A stretch of 64,000 nt of DNA from JAFDWI01 sp964449375 (GTDB taxonomy: Bacteria > Actinomycetota > Acidimicrobiia > Acidimicrobiales > Iamiaceae), in contig CAYVAS010000006.1 of the NCBI GenBank assembly GCA_964449375.1, forward strand, positions 8,041 to 72,040, written 5' to 3'. Position 1 is the first letter of the stretch, and each line of letters starts with the position of its first letter. The translations under genes and the position numbers were made by a program. The notes under the pieces were generated by a model that did no database searches, had not been told where the DNA came from, and saw nothing but the letters and a program-made list of their open reading frames with translations. This document shows, in pieces, positions 51,459 to 59,820 of this stretch.

Positions 51459-51650
51459 TTCTCTCTCGGTTTTGTGGCCCGGATCGGTGAGGGCCTGGCC
51501 AGGCCACGGCTGCGGCGTCCCGCAAGCGCATCGAGGGCTCGCCCCGCGGACCTCCGGAAGTCGGTTCTCGAACCCTTCCCTCATTGGGCCGCGTCCAATC
51601 GTCGGCTTGCAAGGCGTGTGGCCCGCGCCGACCGCTCCTCGCCGTCGCTC

Positions 51651-51656
51651 TAACCT
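51651..51656 (+). promoter_or_regulatory. -10 hexamer TAACCT, leaderless promoter
   Basis: TAACCT ends 6 nt before the GTG at 51663. Confidence 0.6.
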
Positions 51657-51662
51657 GACGAG

Positions 51663-52181
51663 GTGACCGACGAGCGTGTCGCCGAGGACTACGAGGAGAT
51701 CGTGGGGCGCATCGATGGTGCGCTGGCGATCGTCACGGTGCGCCACGGCGAGGATCGGTCGGGGTGTCTGATCGGATTCCACTCCAGTTGCAGCATCGAC
51801 CCGCCGTTGCATGCGGTCTGGATCTCCCAGGCGAACCACACCCACGGACCCGCACTCGCCAGCGAACTGATCGCGGTGCATCTGGTCGAGCGGGCCGCAC
51901 ACGATCTCGCCGAGCACTTCGGTGGTCTGACCGGCGACGAGGTCGACAAGTTCGCCCAGGTCGCCTGGCAACCCGGGCCTGACGGTGTGCCGTTGCTCGA
52001 CGGGCTGGAGAACCGGTTCGTGGGACGGCGGGTCCGCGTGTTCGATGCCGGCGGTGACCACACCTGCATCGTGTTGGAGCCCGTGGCCGTGGACCTCGGG
52101 GTGTCGAGCCCGGTTGTCTTTCGGCTGTCCGATGCCGGCGACATCGAACCTGGCCACGACGCCGACGACCCACGGAGCTGA
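51663..52181 (+). CDS. Flavin-reductase-like (split-barrel FMN-binding) protein
   Basis: 172 residues with the DIM6/NTAB flavin reductase pattern: DGALAIVTVRHGEDRSGCLI, GFHSSCSIDPPLHAVWISQA, and HDLAEHFGGLTGDEVDKFAQ. In flavin reductases the first strand usually reads TG-x-S-V-T; here it is LAIVTVRHGEDRSGCLIGF with an FMN-phosphate Ser/Cys pattern of the actinobacterial branch. The product probably binds FMN or F420 and reduces a small molecule. Start GTG from the leaderless hexamer. It lies 78 nt upstream of the tRNA gene in the same direction. Confidence 0.75.
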   Translation: MTDERVAEDYEEIVGRIDGALAIVTVRHGEDRSGCLIGFHSSCSIDPPLHAVWISQANHTHGPALASELIAVHLVERAAHDLAEHFGGLTGDEVDKFAQVAWQPGPDGVPLLDGLENRFVGRRVRVFDAGGDHTCIVLEPVAVDLGVSSPVVFRLSDAGDIEPGHDADDPRS

Positions 52182-52240
52182 CCGGTCCACCGCTTGGCTT
52201 GCGTGTCTCGCAGGTTCGGGAGCGGTTCCGAACGCTCAGC

Positions 52241-52246
52241 TACGAT
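52241..52246 (+). promoter_or_regulatory. -10 hexamer TACGAT of the tRNA gene
   Basis: TACGAT lies 13 nt before the tRNA 5' end. A good -35 is not visible. Confidence 0.45.
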
Positions 52247-52259
52247 GGGCGAGCATCCT

Positions 52260-52330
52260 GCGGGTGTAGTTCAGTGGCAGAACATCAGCTTCCCAAGCTG
52301 AGAACGCGGGTTCGATTCCCGTCACCCGCT
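52260..52330 (+). tRNA. tRNA-Gly (anticodon CCC)
   Basis: The acceptor GCGGGTG (52260-52266) pairs with CACCCGC (52323-52329); discriminator T at 52330; encoded CCA at 52331-52333. The D-loop contains TTCAGTGGCAG, the anticodon stem TCAGC/GCTGA encloses the loop TTCCCAA (anticodon CCC), and the T-arm holds GGGTTCGATTCCC. It reads GGG glycine codons. Confidence 0.95.
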
Positions 52331-52433
52331 CCAAGTGAGTCCCCGCGGAGAGCACCGGTTGGGTCCGCTGCTGCGCTCATCGCGACGTGATACCGACCCG
52401 CCGGGCCGCGCCTCCGCGAGCCGTGCGCGGGGG

Positions 52434-52439
52434 TACGAT
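52434..52439 (+). promoter_or_regulatory. -10 hexamer TACGAT, leaderless promoter
   Basis: TACGAT ends 6 nt before the ATG at 52446. It repeats the tRNA -10 hexamer. Confidence 0.6.
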
Positions 52440-52445
52440 CCGGTC

Positions 52446-53057
52446 ATGGCCGACGCCGCGCACTGGGATGACCGTTACGAGACCGTCGGCTCGACCGAGG
52501 TCTCCTGGTTCGAGGCGGAACCGACGGTGTCGATCGGGTTGCTCGACTCCCTCGGGATCGGGAGCAGCCAGTCGATCATCGATGTGGGCGGAGGCGCATC
52601 GCTGCTCGTCGACCGGCTCCTCGCTCGAGGCCACGACGATCTCGCGGTACTCGACGTGTCAGGGGCAGCACTCGCCGAGGCTCGGCGACGCACCGGCGAT
52701 CCTGCCGCCGTCGAGTGGATCGAAGCCGACCTGGTGACATGGAAACCTTCGCGCCGCTGGGAGGTCTGGCATGACCGTGCAGTGGCCCACTTCCTCACCA
52801 CCGACGAAGAACGAGCCGCCTACACCAACGCACTGTCGGCTGCCCTCGGACCGGACGGCGCGTTCGTGATCGGTGCCTTCGCGCCCGACGGACCGACGCA
52901 CTGCTCAGGCCTCGAAGTCCGCCGGCAGAGCTTCGACGACCTTGCCCAGCTCGCGGGCGATGCATCGATCACCGAACGACGCCACCACACCCACACCACC
53001 CCGAGCGTCAGTGACCAGTCGTTCAACTGGATCGCCGGTCGGCGCACCTCGACGTGA
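52446..53057 (+). CDS. Class I SAM-dependent methyltransferase
   Basis: 203 residues. The short N-terminal HWDDRYETVGSTEVSWFEAE is typical of a small-molecule methyltransferase group. Motif I is SIIDVGGGASLLVDRLLARG (GGGAS in place of GxGxG), followed by DDLAVLDVSGAALAEARRR, EADLVTWKPSRRWEVWHDRA and FLTTDEERAAYTNALSAAL. The substrate is unknown; relatives methylate small organics or halide. TACGAT lies 6 nt upstream (leaderless). It is the first gene after the tRNA and is followed by the two gene remnants. Confidence 0.85.
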   Translation: MADAAHWDDRYETVGSTEVSWFEAEPTVSIGLLDSLGIGSSQSIIDVGGGASLLVDRLLARGHDDLAVLDVSGAALAEARRRTGDPAAVEWIEADLVTWKPSRRWEVWHDRAVAHFLTTDEERAAYTNALSAALGPDGAFVIGAFAPDGPTHCSGLEVRRQSFDDLAQLAGDASITERRHHTHTTPSVSDQSFNWIAGRRTST

Positions 53058-53157
53058 ACCGAGCGGCCTCGTCGAGCATGGGTGGTGCGACGTCCACGCC
53101 GGTCACCCGCCGGCCTCGAGCCGCCAGTTGCAGCGGGTACGTACCGGCGACGGTCGA
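53053..53157 (-). pseudogene. Remnant of a SAM methyltransferase gene
   Basis: About 35 codons in one minus-strand frame read TVAGTYPLQLAARGRRVTGV then DVAPPMLDEAARF. This matches the middle of methyltransferase motif I and the acidic strand (normally GCGTGxYxLxLAxxGxxVTGVD). Neither the beginning nor the rest of the gene is present, and the ends run into unrelated sequence. Confidence 0.65.
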
Positions 53158-53200
53158 GATCGAGTGGAGCCGCTGTGACATTGTCCCTCGAATCTGATTG

Positions 53201-53404
53201 TCAGGCGGTCGGGGGAGCGACGAGTTCGGACGAACCCAGGTAGAGACTGCCATAGCGGATGACGTCGCCCGTTCGAGGCGCGTGGATCAGCTGTCCACCA
53301 CCGACGTACCGCCCCATGTGGGTTCCCCCGAAGTAGAAGACGAGGTCACCCGGTTGGATCTGGAACAACGGCAGGACCTGGCCCTGCATCATCTGGTCCC
53401 ACGT
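53201..53404 (-). pseudogene. Remnant of an NlpC/P60 peptidase gene (catalytic His end only)
   Basis: The 67 last codons before a stop read TWDQMMQGQVLPLFQIQPGD, LVFYFGGTHMGRYVGGGQLI and HAPRTGDVIRYGSLYLGSSE, the C-terminal half of a cell-wall NlpC/P60 endopeptidase with its catalytic His. The N-terminal half with the catalytic Cys and any signal peptide is absent; upstream codons belong to another gene's antisense. 53405-53514 holds no recognisable feature. Confidence 0.75.
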
Positions 53405-53514
53405 CCGCCTGCTCCGCCTGTGGCGGTCGCGCCGGGGCGACCCGAGTGTCGGGGCCGAGATGCGGTCGCGCTCCGCCCGACTCGCTGTGCGAAAGGCGGC
53501 CGTGACGTTCCGCG

Positions 53515-54621
53515 TCAGCCGGTATAGGCGGGTACCGACACGACCGGTTCGGCCGGGTCGGCATGGACGGGTGTCGGCCCGTTCGTCGTGGTGACCGGCG
53601 CCTGCGTGGTCGGCGTCGTCGTAGCCGGCACCTGCGTCGTCGCGGTGACCGGCACCTGCGTGGTCGTCGTGGTGGCCGGTGGCGCGACGATCGGCTGCCA
53701 ATCGAGGTACTGCTCGTCCACTGGATCGCTGGTGATCTGGGTTTGGCCAGTGCCGTCGACGGCCATCGTCCAGATGTCGGTGTCGGCGCCTTGCCCCTGC
53801 GACCTGGCGGTGTAAGCGATCATGGACCCGTCGGGGGAGAAGGTCGGATACTCCTCGGTGGCGTCCGGGGTCATCGTGAGGTTGGTCTTCGCCGAACCGT
53901 CGGCGTTCATCACCCAGATGTCAGACTCCTGGCCGTCGACACCATCGTTGGTTTGCGAATAGGTGATCTTCGACGCATCGGGCGAGAAGCTCGGGAACCT
54001 CTCACCACGTGGCCCACTGGTCAACGGGACCTGGTTGGACCCGTCCGCGTCCATGATCCACACGTCCAACCCAGTGGAACCTCTGTCCGAGGCGAAGACG
54101 ATCTTGGAGCCGTCAGACGACCAGTCGGGTTCGATGTCGGATTCGCCGCTGGGCCGGTTGGTCAACTGGGCCAACCCGGTTCCATCCACGCCGACGACCC
54201 AGAGATCCATACCGGCTCCGTCGCGATTTGAGCTGAACACGATCTTGGTGCCATCAGGCGACCAGGCCGGATTGCGATCCCATGCGGTGCCGTCGGTGAC
54301 CTGTGTCGGGTTGGACCCATCCGCGTCCATGACCCAGATCACCGCTTCCATTCCATCGTGAACGGCGAACGCAAGGCGGGTGCCGTCCGGCGACCAGGAT
54401 GCGGAGAAGTTCTGGTCACCCGGCCGAATCGTGGTTGCTGCCGACCCGTCCGGTTCGATCGTGACGATCGAACCGATTCCCATGCCGACCACGTCGGTGT
54501 ACACGATCTTGCCGTTCTGTCCCGGGAACGCCGCCTGGGCACCCTCGGGGCTCTCGACCATCGTCACGCAGGTTGCGGCGGCGACGCCGAGCACCGTGAT
54601 TGCCAGCAGCGATTTGCGCAT
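53515..54621 (-). CDS. Secreted TolB/PD40-type beta-propeller protein
   Basis: 368 residues. Signal peptide (KSLLAITVLGVAAATCVTMV) to about residue 30. Then six or seven repeats of about 43 residues with PD40 (WD40-like TolB) motifs: SWSPDGTRLAFA, AWSPDGTKIVFSSNRDG, DWSSDGSKIVFASDRGS, SFSPDASKITYSQ, TFSPDGSMIAYTA, each paired with DIWVMDADGS-type strands. The C-terminus is Thr/Pro-rich (about 315-360). It likely forms an extracytoplasmic six-bladed propeller of unknown partner. GGAG lies 10 nt before the ATG. Third codon positions look less GC-biased than in neighbouring genes. Confidence 0.85.
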   Translation of the reverse strand: MRKSLLAITVLGVAAATCVTMVESPEGAQAAFPGQNGKIVYTDVVGMGIGSIVTIEPDGSAATTIRPGDQNFSASWSPDGTRLAFAVHDGMEAVIWVMDADGSNPTQVTDGTAWDRNPAWSPDGTKIVFSSNRDGAGMDLWVVGVDGTGLAQLTNRPSGESDIEPDWSSDGSKIVFASDRGSTGLDVWIMDADGSNQVPLTSGPRGERFPSFSPDASKITYSQTNDGVDGQESDIWVMNADGSAKTNLTMTPDATEEYPTFSPDGSMIAYTARSQGQGADTDIWTMAVDGTGQTQITSDPVDEQYLDWQPIVAPPATTTTTQVPVTATTQVPATTTPTTQAPVTTTNGPTPVHADPAEPVVSVPAYTG

Positions 54622-54801
54622 CTGAGACGACTCCTGAGGATTGCATGAACGATGACGTGAAGCCCCATCGGACAACGAGAACCAAGATTTGTCATGAGTG
54701 GTGACCACTCAGCCCTCACCGGTGACTACTCAGTTCGATGCCCCTCGCGGGGGGTCCCGGCCGGCCTGTCGCCGTCGTCGAAGCGTGGAGTGCAGCCGGG
54801 C

Positions 54802-57432
54802 TCAGATGGTGTCCAGCACGCCGGCCAGCTCTGATCTGCCCGACACGCCGAGCTTCACATAGGCACGGTACAGATGGTTTTCCACGGTTCGCAGCGACAC
54901 CGACAGTTCTTCGGCGATCTGCTGATTCGAACGGCCCGCGGCAGCGAACCGGACGAGCTGCCGCTCACGCTTGGTGAGCGTCGCTGCAGCGGACGCGCCG
55001 TGCACCGCAGGGGTGCTCAGGCCGCCCGCCTGTTCGCTGAGTTGTCGACAGCGCTGCATCTGGCGCGCTGCGACGCGTCCGGAACCGGATCGGCGGAACG
55101 CGTCTGCCGCGTGCCCGGCTGCTTCTGCGGCCAGCACCGTGGCCCCCAACGAGAGGAACTTCTCGGCCACCTGCTCCAACGCCGAACCGTCGGCCTGGCA
55201 CAACGCGGTGGCGTGATCGGCCCGAACGTCCGCCAGGTCCCCGTCGATCTCGGCGGCGAGTTCGACGAGCCGAGGGGCCGCCCGGTCGGGTCGGCCGAGT
55301 CGAACCAGGTCGTGCAGCGCGGCGCTCTCCTGGGTGCGCGCACCCGACACCTCGGCGAGATCCACGGCCTGGTCCAACACCTCGACCGCGTCGTCTTCGA
55401 GCCCTTCGGCGACGGCCAGCGTCGCCCGACATCGGGTGATGTCCGCTTCCATCATGCGAATCGACCGTCCACCCAGCCCGTCGCTGGTCGCGAACAACTC
55501 CGACGCGACCTCGGGATGGCCGAGGAGGGCCTCACACGATGCCGCCCCGGCGAGGCACCAGCGTCTCGGCCCGTCATGTCCCAACGTTGCGTAGGCCGCC
55601 TCAGCCCTCTTGAACCAGTCGATCGCTTCTGGTGGACGGCGCAACCACAGTGCCCGACCCATCAGCAGCGCGAACCAGGCGCGGCCGTGGATCACGTCCT
55701 CGTCGAATGCCGCCTCATAGGCATCCAACGCCTCCTGTTCGGCCTCGATCAACCGTCCGGCCTCCACCAGAGCCAGACAACGGCTCACCAGGTGGATGCC
55801 CAGATCGTCGAACATCTCGGCGTTCCCAACGGCGGCGTGCTCGGCGAAGCCGGCGTCGGCGATCGCCAACGCCTCGTCGCACCGGCCGATCACCGCCAAC
55901 GCCGGTGCCGCGGCCATGGCCGCCTGCGCGAAAGGGCGACCCGAGGACCGTTCGAGAATCGGTGTGGTGAGTTCCAGTGCTTCGAGTGGTCGACCTTGGA
56001 GCAACCGGAAGGTGGCCCGCTGACCGGTCATCTCGTCACGCCATTCGGTCGCGCCGACGGTCGGATCCACTCCTTCCAACACCCCCAGCGCGTCTTCGGG
56101 ACGGTCCATTCCCCAGAACAACAGGTCGGCTCGGGTCGTCGCCAGCAACGTGGCGAGCCGGTCGTCTTCTTCGCGTGCCTGCGCGGTGGTCAACACCTCG
56201 AGGGCTTCGTCGTGGTGGCCCAACAACGACAGGACCTCGCCGAGGAGTTGGATCGCTTCGAGGTTCGTCGCGTCGAGGTCACGGGCGGCTCGGGCCAGGC
56301 GCGCGGCGACCTCGTACTCGTGGCTTTCGCGGGCGCGCCGCGCGGCCAACAACAAGAGGTTCTGGTCGTCGGTGCCGCCGGCGTCGAGCGCCCACAGTGC
56401 GACCCGGACCGGGTCGCGGTTCATCACGCCGGCGCGGCCGCGGGCCCCTTCGTACAACTCGCGGGAGACCTTCATGCGCCGCAGCGGGCTCATGCGTGCC
56501 CGGACGACATCACCGATGAGCGGATGCGCCGGGCGGATGGTGAACGGCGATGCGCTGGAGTCGACGGTGATGAGCCCGGATCGGTCCAGCACGTCGATCG
56601 AGTCCGCGTCGTTCGATTCGCTGAGGGCGTCGAGTTCGAGCGGGTCCCCGATGGCGATCACATCGAGCGTCTCGAGATGGCGCGGGTCGAGCCCGTCGAG
56701 CCGTTCACCGATCAGATCGTCCAGACGCGCCGACGGCCGAAGCGGTTGCACGAGGTGCCACCGGCCGTCTCGCTGCCGTAGCGCGCCAGCCTCGACCGAA
56801 CCCGCCACCAGTTCCCTGGTGAACAGGGGATTTCCGGCCGAATGCTCCCAGATCTCGCGCTTGACGGTTTCGTCCACCGGACCGTCGAGCAGGCCGCTCA
56901 CCAACGCAGCGGTTTCGACCCGGTCGAGCGGTCGCACATCGATCGTGATCGTCCGGTCGTCGTTCCAGAGCGCCGAGATCGCATCGGGGTGGCGCTCACC
57001 GGTGCGGATCGTCATGACGACCAACGCGGCGCCCGACGTCGATGCCTGGTGGATCAACGCGGCTGACGGCTCTCCGAGACGATGCGCGTCGTCCACGCAC
57101 AACAGAAACGGTCGGTTCCCGGCTCGGCGGTGGATCGTTTCGGTCAGTGCCGAGAACAGGTCGGGGCCGGCGACTTGTCGGGTCGGGGCGTCGGCGAGCA
57201 GCGGGGCGAGCGCGCCGAAACGGACCGAAGCCGCAGCCCGGGTCGCATGGACCCGCTCGGTCACGACCCCGTGACGTTCAGCGACCGAGAGGCTTTCGTT
57301 CGCAAGTCGGGTCTTGCCCACACCGGCGGGGCCGGCCAGCACGATGCCGACCGTGGAGTCGTCTCGGATTGCCCGCTCGACCTGGTTCAGTTCCGCACTT
57401 CGACCGACGAGCGGCGCCACCCAACGCGTCAT
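54802..57432 (-). CDS. LAL-type (large ATP-binding LuxR) transcriptional regulator
   Basis: 876 residues. Order: an AAA/STAND ATPase start (PLVGRSAELNQVERAI, Walker A LAGPAGVGKTRLAN, Walker B LLCVDDAHRLGEPSAAL), a long helical TPR-like middle, and a C-terminal LuxR helix-turn-helix (about 810-870, LTKRERQLVRFAAAGRSNQQ, IAEELSVSLRTVENHLYRAY, KLGV). Such regulators often drive secondary-metabolite or sugar operons. ATG 57432 is chosen since TACGTT lies 6 nt upstream (leaderless); MRYVH and MCM further upstream lack support. No dedicated target is obvious; the nearest same-strand gene downstream is the TolB-like propeller. Confidence 0.9.
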   Translation of the reverse strand: MTRWVAPLVGRSAELNQVERAIRDDSTVGIVLAGPAGVGKTRLANESLSVAERHGVVTERVHATRAAASVRFGALAPLLADAPTRQVAGPDLFSALTETIHRRAGNRPFLLCVDDAHRLGEPSAALIHQASTSGAALVVMTIRTGERHPDAISALWNDDRTITIDVRPLDRVETAALVSGLLDGPVDETVKREIWEHSAGNPLFTRELVAGSVEAGALRQRDGRWHLVQPLRPSARLDDLIGERLDGLDPRHLETLDVIAIGDPLELDALSESNDADSIDVLDRSGLITVDSSASPFTIRPAHPLIGDVVRARMSPLRRMKVSRELYEGARGRAGVMNRDPVRVALWALDAGGTDDQNLLLLAARRARESHEYEVAARLARAARDLDATNLEAIQLLGEVLSLLGHHDEALEVLTTAQAREEDDRLATLLATTRADLLFWGMDRPEDALGVLEGVDPTVGATEWRDEMTGQRATFRLLQGRPLEALELTTPILERSSGRPFAQAAMAAAPALAVIGRCDEALAIADAGFAEHAAVGNAEMFDDLGIHLVSRCLALVEAGRLIEAEQEALDAYEAAFDEDVIHGRAWFALLMGRALWLRRPPEAIDWFKRAEAAYATLGHDGPRRWCLAGAASCEALLGHPEVASELFATSDGLGGRSIRMMEADITRCRATLAVAEGLEDDAVEVLDQAVDLAEVSGARTQESAALHDLVRLGRPDRAAPRLVELAAEIDGDLADVRADHATALCQADGSALEQVAEKFLSLGATVLAAEAAGHAADAFRRSGSGRVAARQMQRCRQLSEQAGGLSTPAVHGASAAATLTKRERQLVRFAAAGRSNQQIAEELSVSLRTVENHLYRAYVKLGVSGRSELAGVLDTI

Positions 57433-57438
57433 CGCATG

Positions 57439-57444
57439 AACGTA
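57439..57444 (-). promoter_or_regulatory. -10 hexamer TACGTT, leaderless promoter
   Basis: Minus-strand TACGTT ends 6 nt before the LAL regulator ATG at 57432. Confidence 0.55.
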
Positions 57445-57480
57445 CCGCATGCACATCAGCGGCGGCGTTCGCCGCGGTCG

Positions 57481-57870
57481 TCATCGTCGAGCCGCTCGGC
57501 GTGCGGCTCGGGCGATGCCGACCCACCCCGCCGAGGTGATCGTGAAGCTGATCACGCTCGCGAGTTGGAACCATCTGCGCTTTGGCGCGTCGGGTTCGAA
57601 TGCCATGGGCAGGAACAGCGCCGAGTTGGTGTAGGCGCCCACCACCGCTGCGCGCCGCGCCCAGGCGGGGGCGCCTCCGGCCGCGCCCGCTGCGGTGACG
57701 AGGCCGCCCATGATGATGATGTCCAGGTGGGCCTGGCGAAGCCGGATGGGATCGACGACGCCAAACCGTTTCTGCAGGCGCGGATCGGCGATCAACGCCG
57801 CCAACGGCCAGCCGGTCAACGCTCCGAACGCGATCTGTGAGGTTCCGGCAGCGACCATCTTGGAGTCCAT
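57481..57870 (-). CDS. Small membrane protein of unknown function
   Basis: 129 residues with about four hydrophobic segments (TSQIAFGALTGWPLAALIAD, HLDIIIMGGLVTAAGAAGG, AAVVGAYTNSALFLPMAFEP, FQLASVISFTITSAGWVGIA). Between the first two is a conserved-looking PRLQKRFGVVDPIRLRQAHL. Not recognised as a named family. TAGCAT lies exactly 6 nt before the ATG. It lies just upstream of the LAL regulator on the same strand, 48 nt apart, so a read-through transcript is possible. Confidence 0.7.
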   Translation of the reverse strand: MDSKMVAAGTSQIAFGALTGWPLAALIADPRLQKRFGVVDPIRLRQAHLDIIIMGGLVTAAGAAGGAPAWARRAAVVGAYTNSALFLPMAFEPDAPKRRWFQLASVISFTITSAGWVGIARAARRAARR

Positions 57871-57876
57871 GACGTG

Positions 57877-57882
57877 ATGCTA
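57877..57882 (-). promoter_or_regulatory. -10 hexamer TAGCAT, leaderless promoter
   Basis: Minus-strand TAGCAT ends 6 nt before the ATG at 57870. Confidence 0.55.
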
Positions 57883-57968
57883 GGCACGGCACCCGCGCGG
57901 ATTGGATGAGATGATCGCCAAGGCACCGAAAGCCCGCATCGCAGCAACCACGAAAGAGAGGTCGCGCC

Positions 57969-58304
57969 GTGACCACCCACGACGGCTACTGCATGGTCAG
58001 CACCACGACCGATTCCGATGAGCTGACCGAGAGGATCGCCCACACGCTGCTGGACCGCCGCCTCGCGGCGTGTATCCAGGCGAGTCCGATCCGCAGCTTC
58101 TACCGATGGGAGGGCAGCGTCCACGACGACCCCGAGACCCTGTTGTGGATCAAGTGCCGGACCGCGGACTTCGCGGCGATCGAACAGGCCATCGCCGAGA
58201 TGCATTCCTATGACGAACCCGAGATCATCCAGGTCCCGATCACCGACGGCAGCGCCGGTTACCTGGGTTGGATCGACGCCGAGACCACCCCGGACGACCG
58301 CTGA
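57969..58304 (+). CDS. cutA: CutA1-type divalent-cation tolerance protein
   Basis: 111 residues, the CutA1 length. Landmarks: CMVSTTTDSDELTERIAHTL, LLDRRLAACIQASPIRSFYR, WEGSVHDDPETLLWIKCRTA, and SYDEPEIIQVPITDGSAGYL with YLGWIDAETTP closing. The family forms ferredoxin-like trimers and has been linked to copper tolerance in E. coli, though its real role is unclear. The GTG start has AAGAGAGG before it. It is convergent with the RlmI-like gene. Confidence 0.93.
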   Translation: MTTHDGYCMVSTTTDSDELTERIAHTLLDRRLAACIQASPIRSFYRWEGSVHDDPETLLWIKCRTADFAAIEQAIAEMHSYDEPEIIQVPITDGSAGYLGWIDAETTPDDR

Positions 58305-58352
58305 GCCAGCCGCTTCGGTACGAGCCCGGTCGCCCCCCGCCGGAGTGCGACG

Positions 58353-59615
58353 TCACCGTGACGGTGCGCGGCGACGGGTCGGGTGCACGCTGGCGAACAC
58401 CGCGTCGAGGTAGTGGCCCTGGGCGAAACCCACCGGATGGTCGGCGGGATGGCCAGTCCGGCGCACCACGGCCAGGTCCGCCCCGGCCTGACCTGCCCCG
58501 GTGGTGACCGCGCCCAGAAACTCGTCGGACCCCACCCGGCTCGAACACGACGCCTGCACCAGCAGACCGCCCGGGGCGATCAGGCCCACCGCGAGGCCGG
58601 TGAGGCGCGCGTAGGCGCCGAGCGCACCCACCACCGCAGCCCGGTTGGGAGCGAACGACGGCGGGTCGACCACGACGATGTCGAAGACCTCACCGCGGGC
58701 GGCGAGATCGGCCATCACCTCGAAGGCATCGCCACGCCGGGTCGTGTGTCGGCACTGCCGCACCTCGGGGAGGACCCGGTTGTGGGCCAAGTTGCGCCGG
58801 GCCGCCTCCAGGGCAGGGCCGCTGATGTCGACGCTGAGCACCGAGGCCGCGCCACCCGCCGCGGCGGCCAGGGAGAATCCGCCACTGGAGCTGAACACGT
58901 CGAGCACGCGGGCGCCCCGTGCCGCCTCGCCGACCAGGCGGCGGTTGTCGCGCTGGTCCAAGAAGTAGCCGGTCTTGTTGCCCGCCACCACGTCGGCTTC
59001 CACGCTCAACCCGTTTTCACAGAACAGCACCGGCGCCTCGGGCAGCTTCCCCACCAGGGCCATGCCGTCGGTGATGCCCGCGGGCACCTCGTCCCGGATC
59101 CGCCGGGCCAGGCGCAACACCACGGTGCCCACACCCAGGAGCGTCTCGATCAGCGGCACCAGGGTCGCCAGGTGGGCCATCCACGCCGCCGAGTAAGCCT
59201 CGACGACCGCGACGTCGGCGTAGCGGTCGACGACCAGTCCGGGCAGGCCGTCGTTCTCGCCGTGCACACACCGCACCCCGGTGGTCCGGGGAGACGTCAA
59301 CAGACCGCGGCGCCGATCCAGCGCCGCGGCCAGCCGGGCCCGCCACCATTCGGTGGTGATGGGCTGGGGGTCGCCGTGGTGCAGGATCCGCACCCGGATC
59401 GGAGAAGCCGGGTCGTACAGTCCGATCGCTCGGAACCGGCGTCTGCGGTCGAAGATGACCGCGAGGTCACCGGGTCGACCGTCGCCGGACACCGAGGTGA
59501 TCGAGTCTGCGAAGAGCCACGGGTGACCGGCACGGATCCAGCGCAGGGCGTCGTCGGTGACCCGGACGGCCAGCCGGCGCTCACCGGGCACCGGAAACCG
59601 GTCGAGCACGCTCAT
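58353..59615 (-). CDS. RlmI-like 23S rRNA m5C methyltransferase family
   Basis: 420 residues. Domain order of RlmI/YccW: an N-terminal PUA-like domain (about 10-80, WIRAGHPWLFADSITSVSGD, then RFRAIGLYDPASPIRVRIL), a central EEHEE-like part (about 100-200, GLPGLVVDRYADVAVVE), and the Rossmann methyltransferase. There, NKTGYFLDQRDNRRLV and VLDVFSSSGGFSLAAAAGGA hold motif I, DIVVVDPPSFAPNRA motif IV, and LLVQASCSSRV motif VI with a Cys. It should methylate a cytosine in large-subunit rRNA. GGGAGA lies 8 nt before the ATG at 59615. Confidence 0.88.
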   Translation of the reverse strand: MSVLDRFPVPGERRLAVRVTDDALRWIRAGHPWLFADSITSVSGDGRPGDLAVIFDRRRRFRAIGLYDPASPIRVRILHHGDPQPITTEWWRARLAAALDRRRGLLTSPRTTGVRCVHGENDGLPGLVVDRYADVAVVEAYSAAWMAHLATLVPLIETLLGVGTVVLRLARRIRDEVPAGITDGMALVGKLPEAPVLFCENGLSVEADVVAGNKTGYFLDQRDNRRLVGEAARGARVLDVFSSSGGFSLAAAAGGAASVLSVDISGPALEAARRNLAHNRVLPEVRQCRHTTRRGDAFEVMADLAARGEVFDIVVVDPPSFAPNRAAVVGALGAYARLTGLAVGLIAPGGLLVQASCSSRVGSDEFLGAVTTGAGQAGADLAVVRRTGHPADHPVGFAQGHYLDAVFASVHPTRRRAPSR

Positions 59616-59820
59616 GGGAACGTCTCCCGGATCGGGGACGGTGGTGCGGCGCATCCGGGGTCACAGAGCATCGCCAACCTCCTCGTCACGGCGGTCTCGC
59701 CGGCCAACGGTACCGGCCCCACGCCCTGCACCGATCGCCGTGGCGTCCCCGGTCGCGACGCTTCGCGCGCACCCGTGCGGTGGGGCGATGATGCGACGCG
59801 GCACGCTGAGGCGTGGTGGA

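Noticed and set aside
52323..53404. Attachment-site direct repeat of the tRNA 3' end
   Set aside because: No second copy of the T-arm/acceptor sequence was seen downstream in the window, so an integrated element is not demonstrated.
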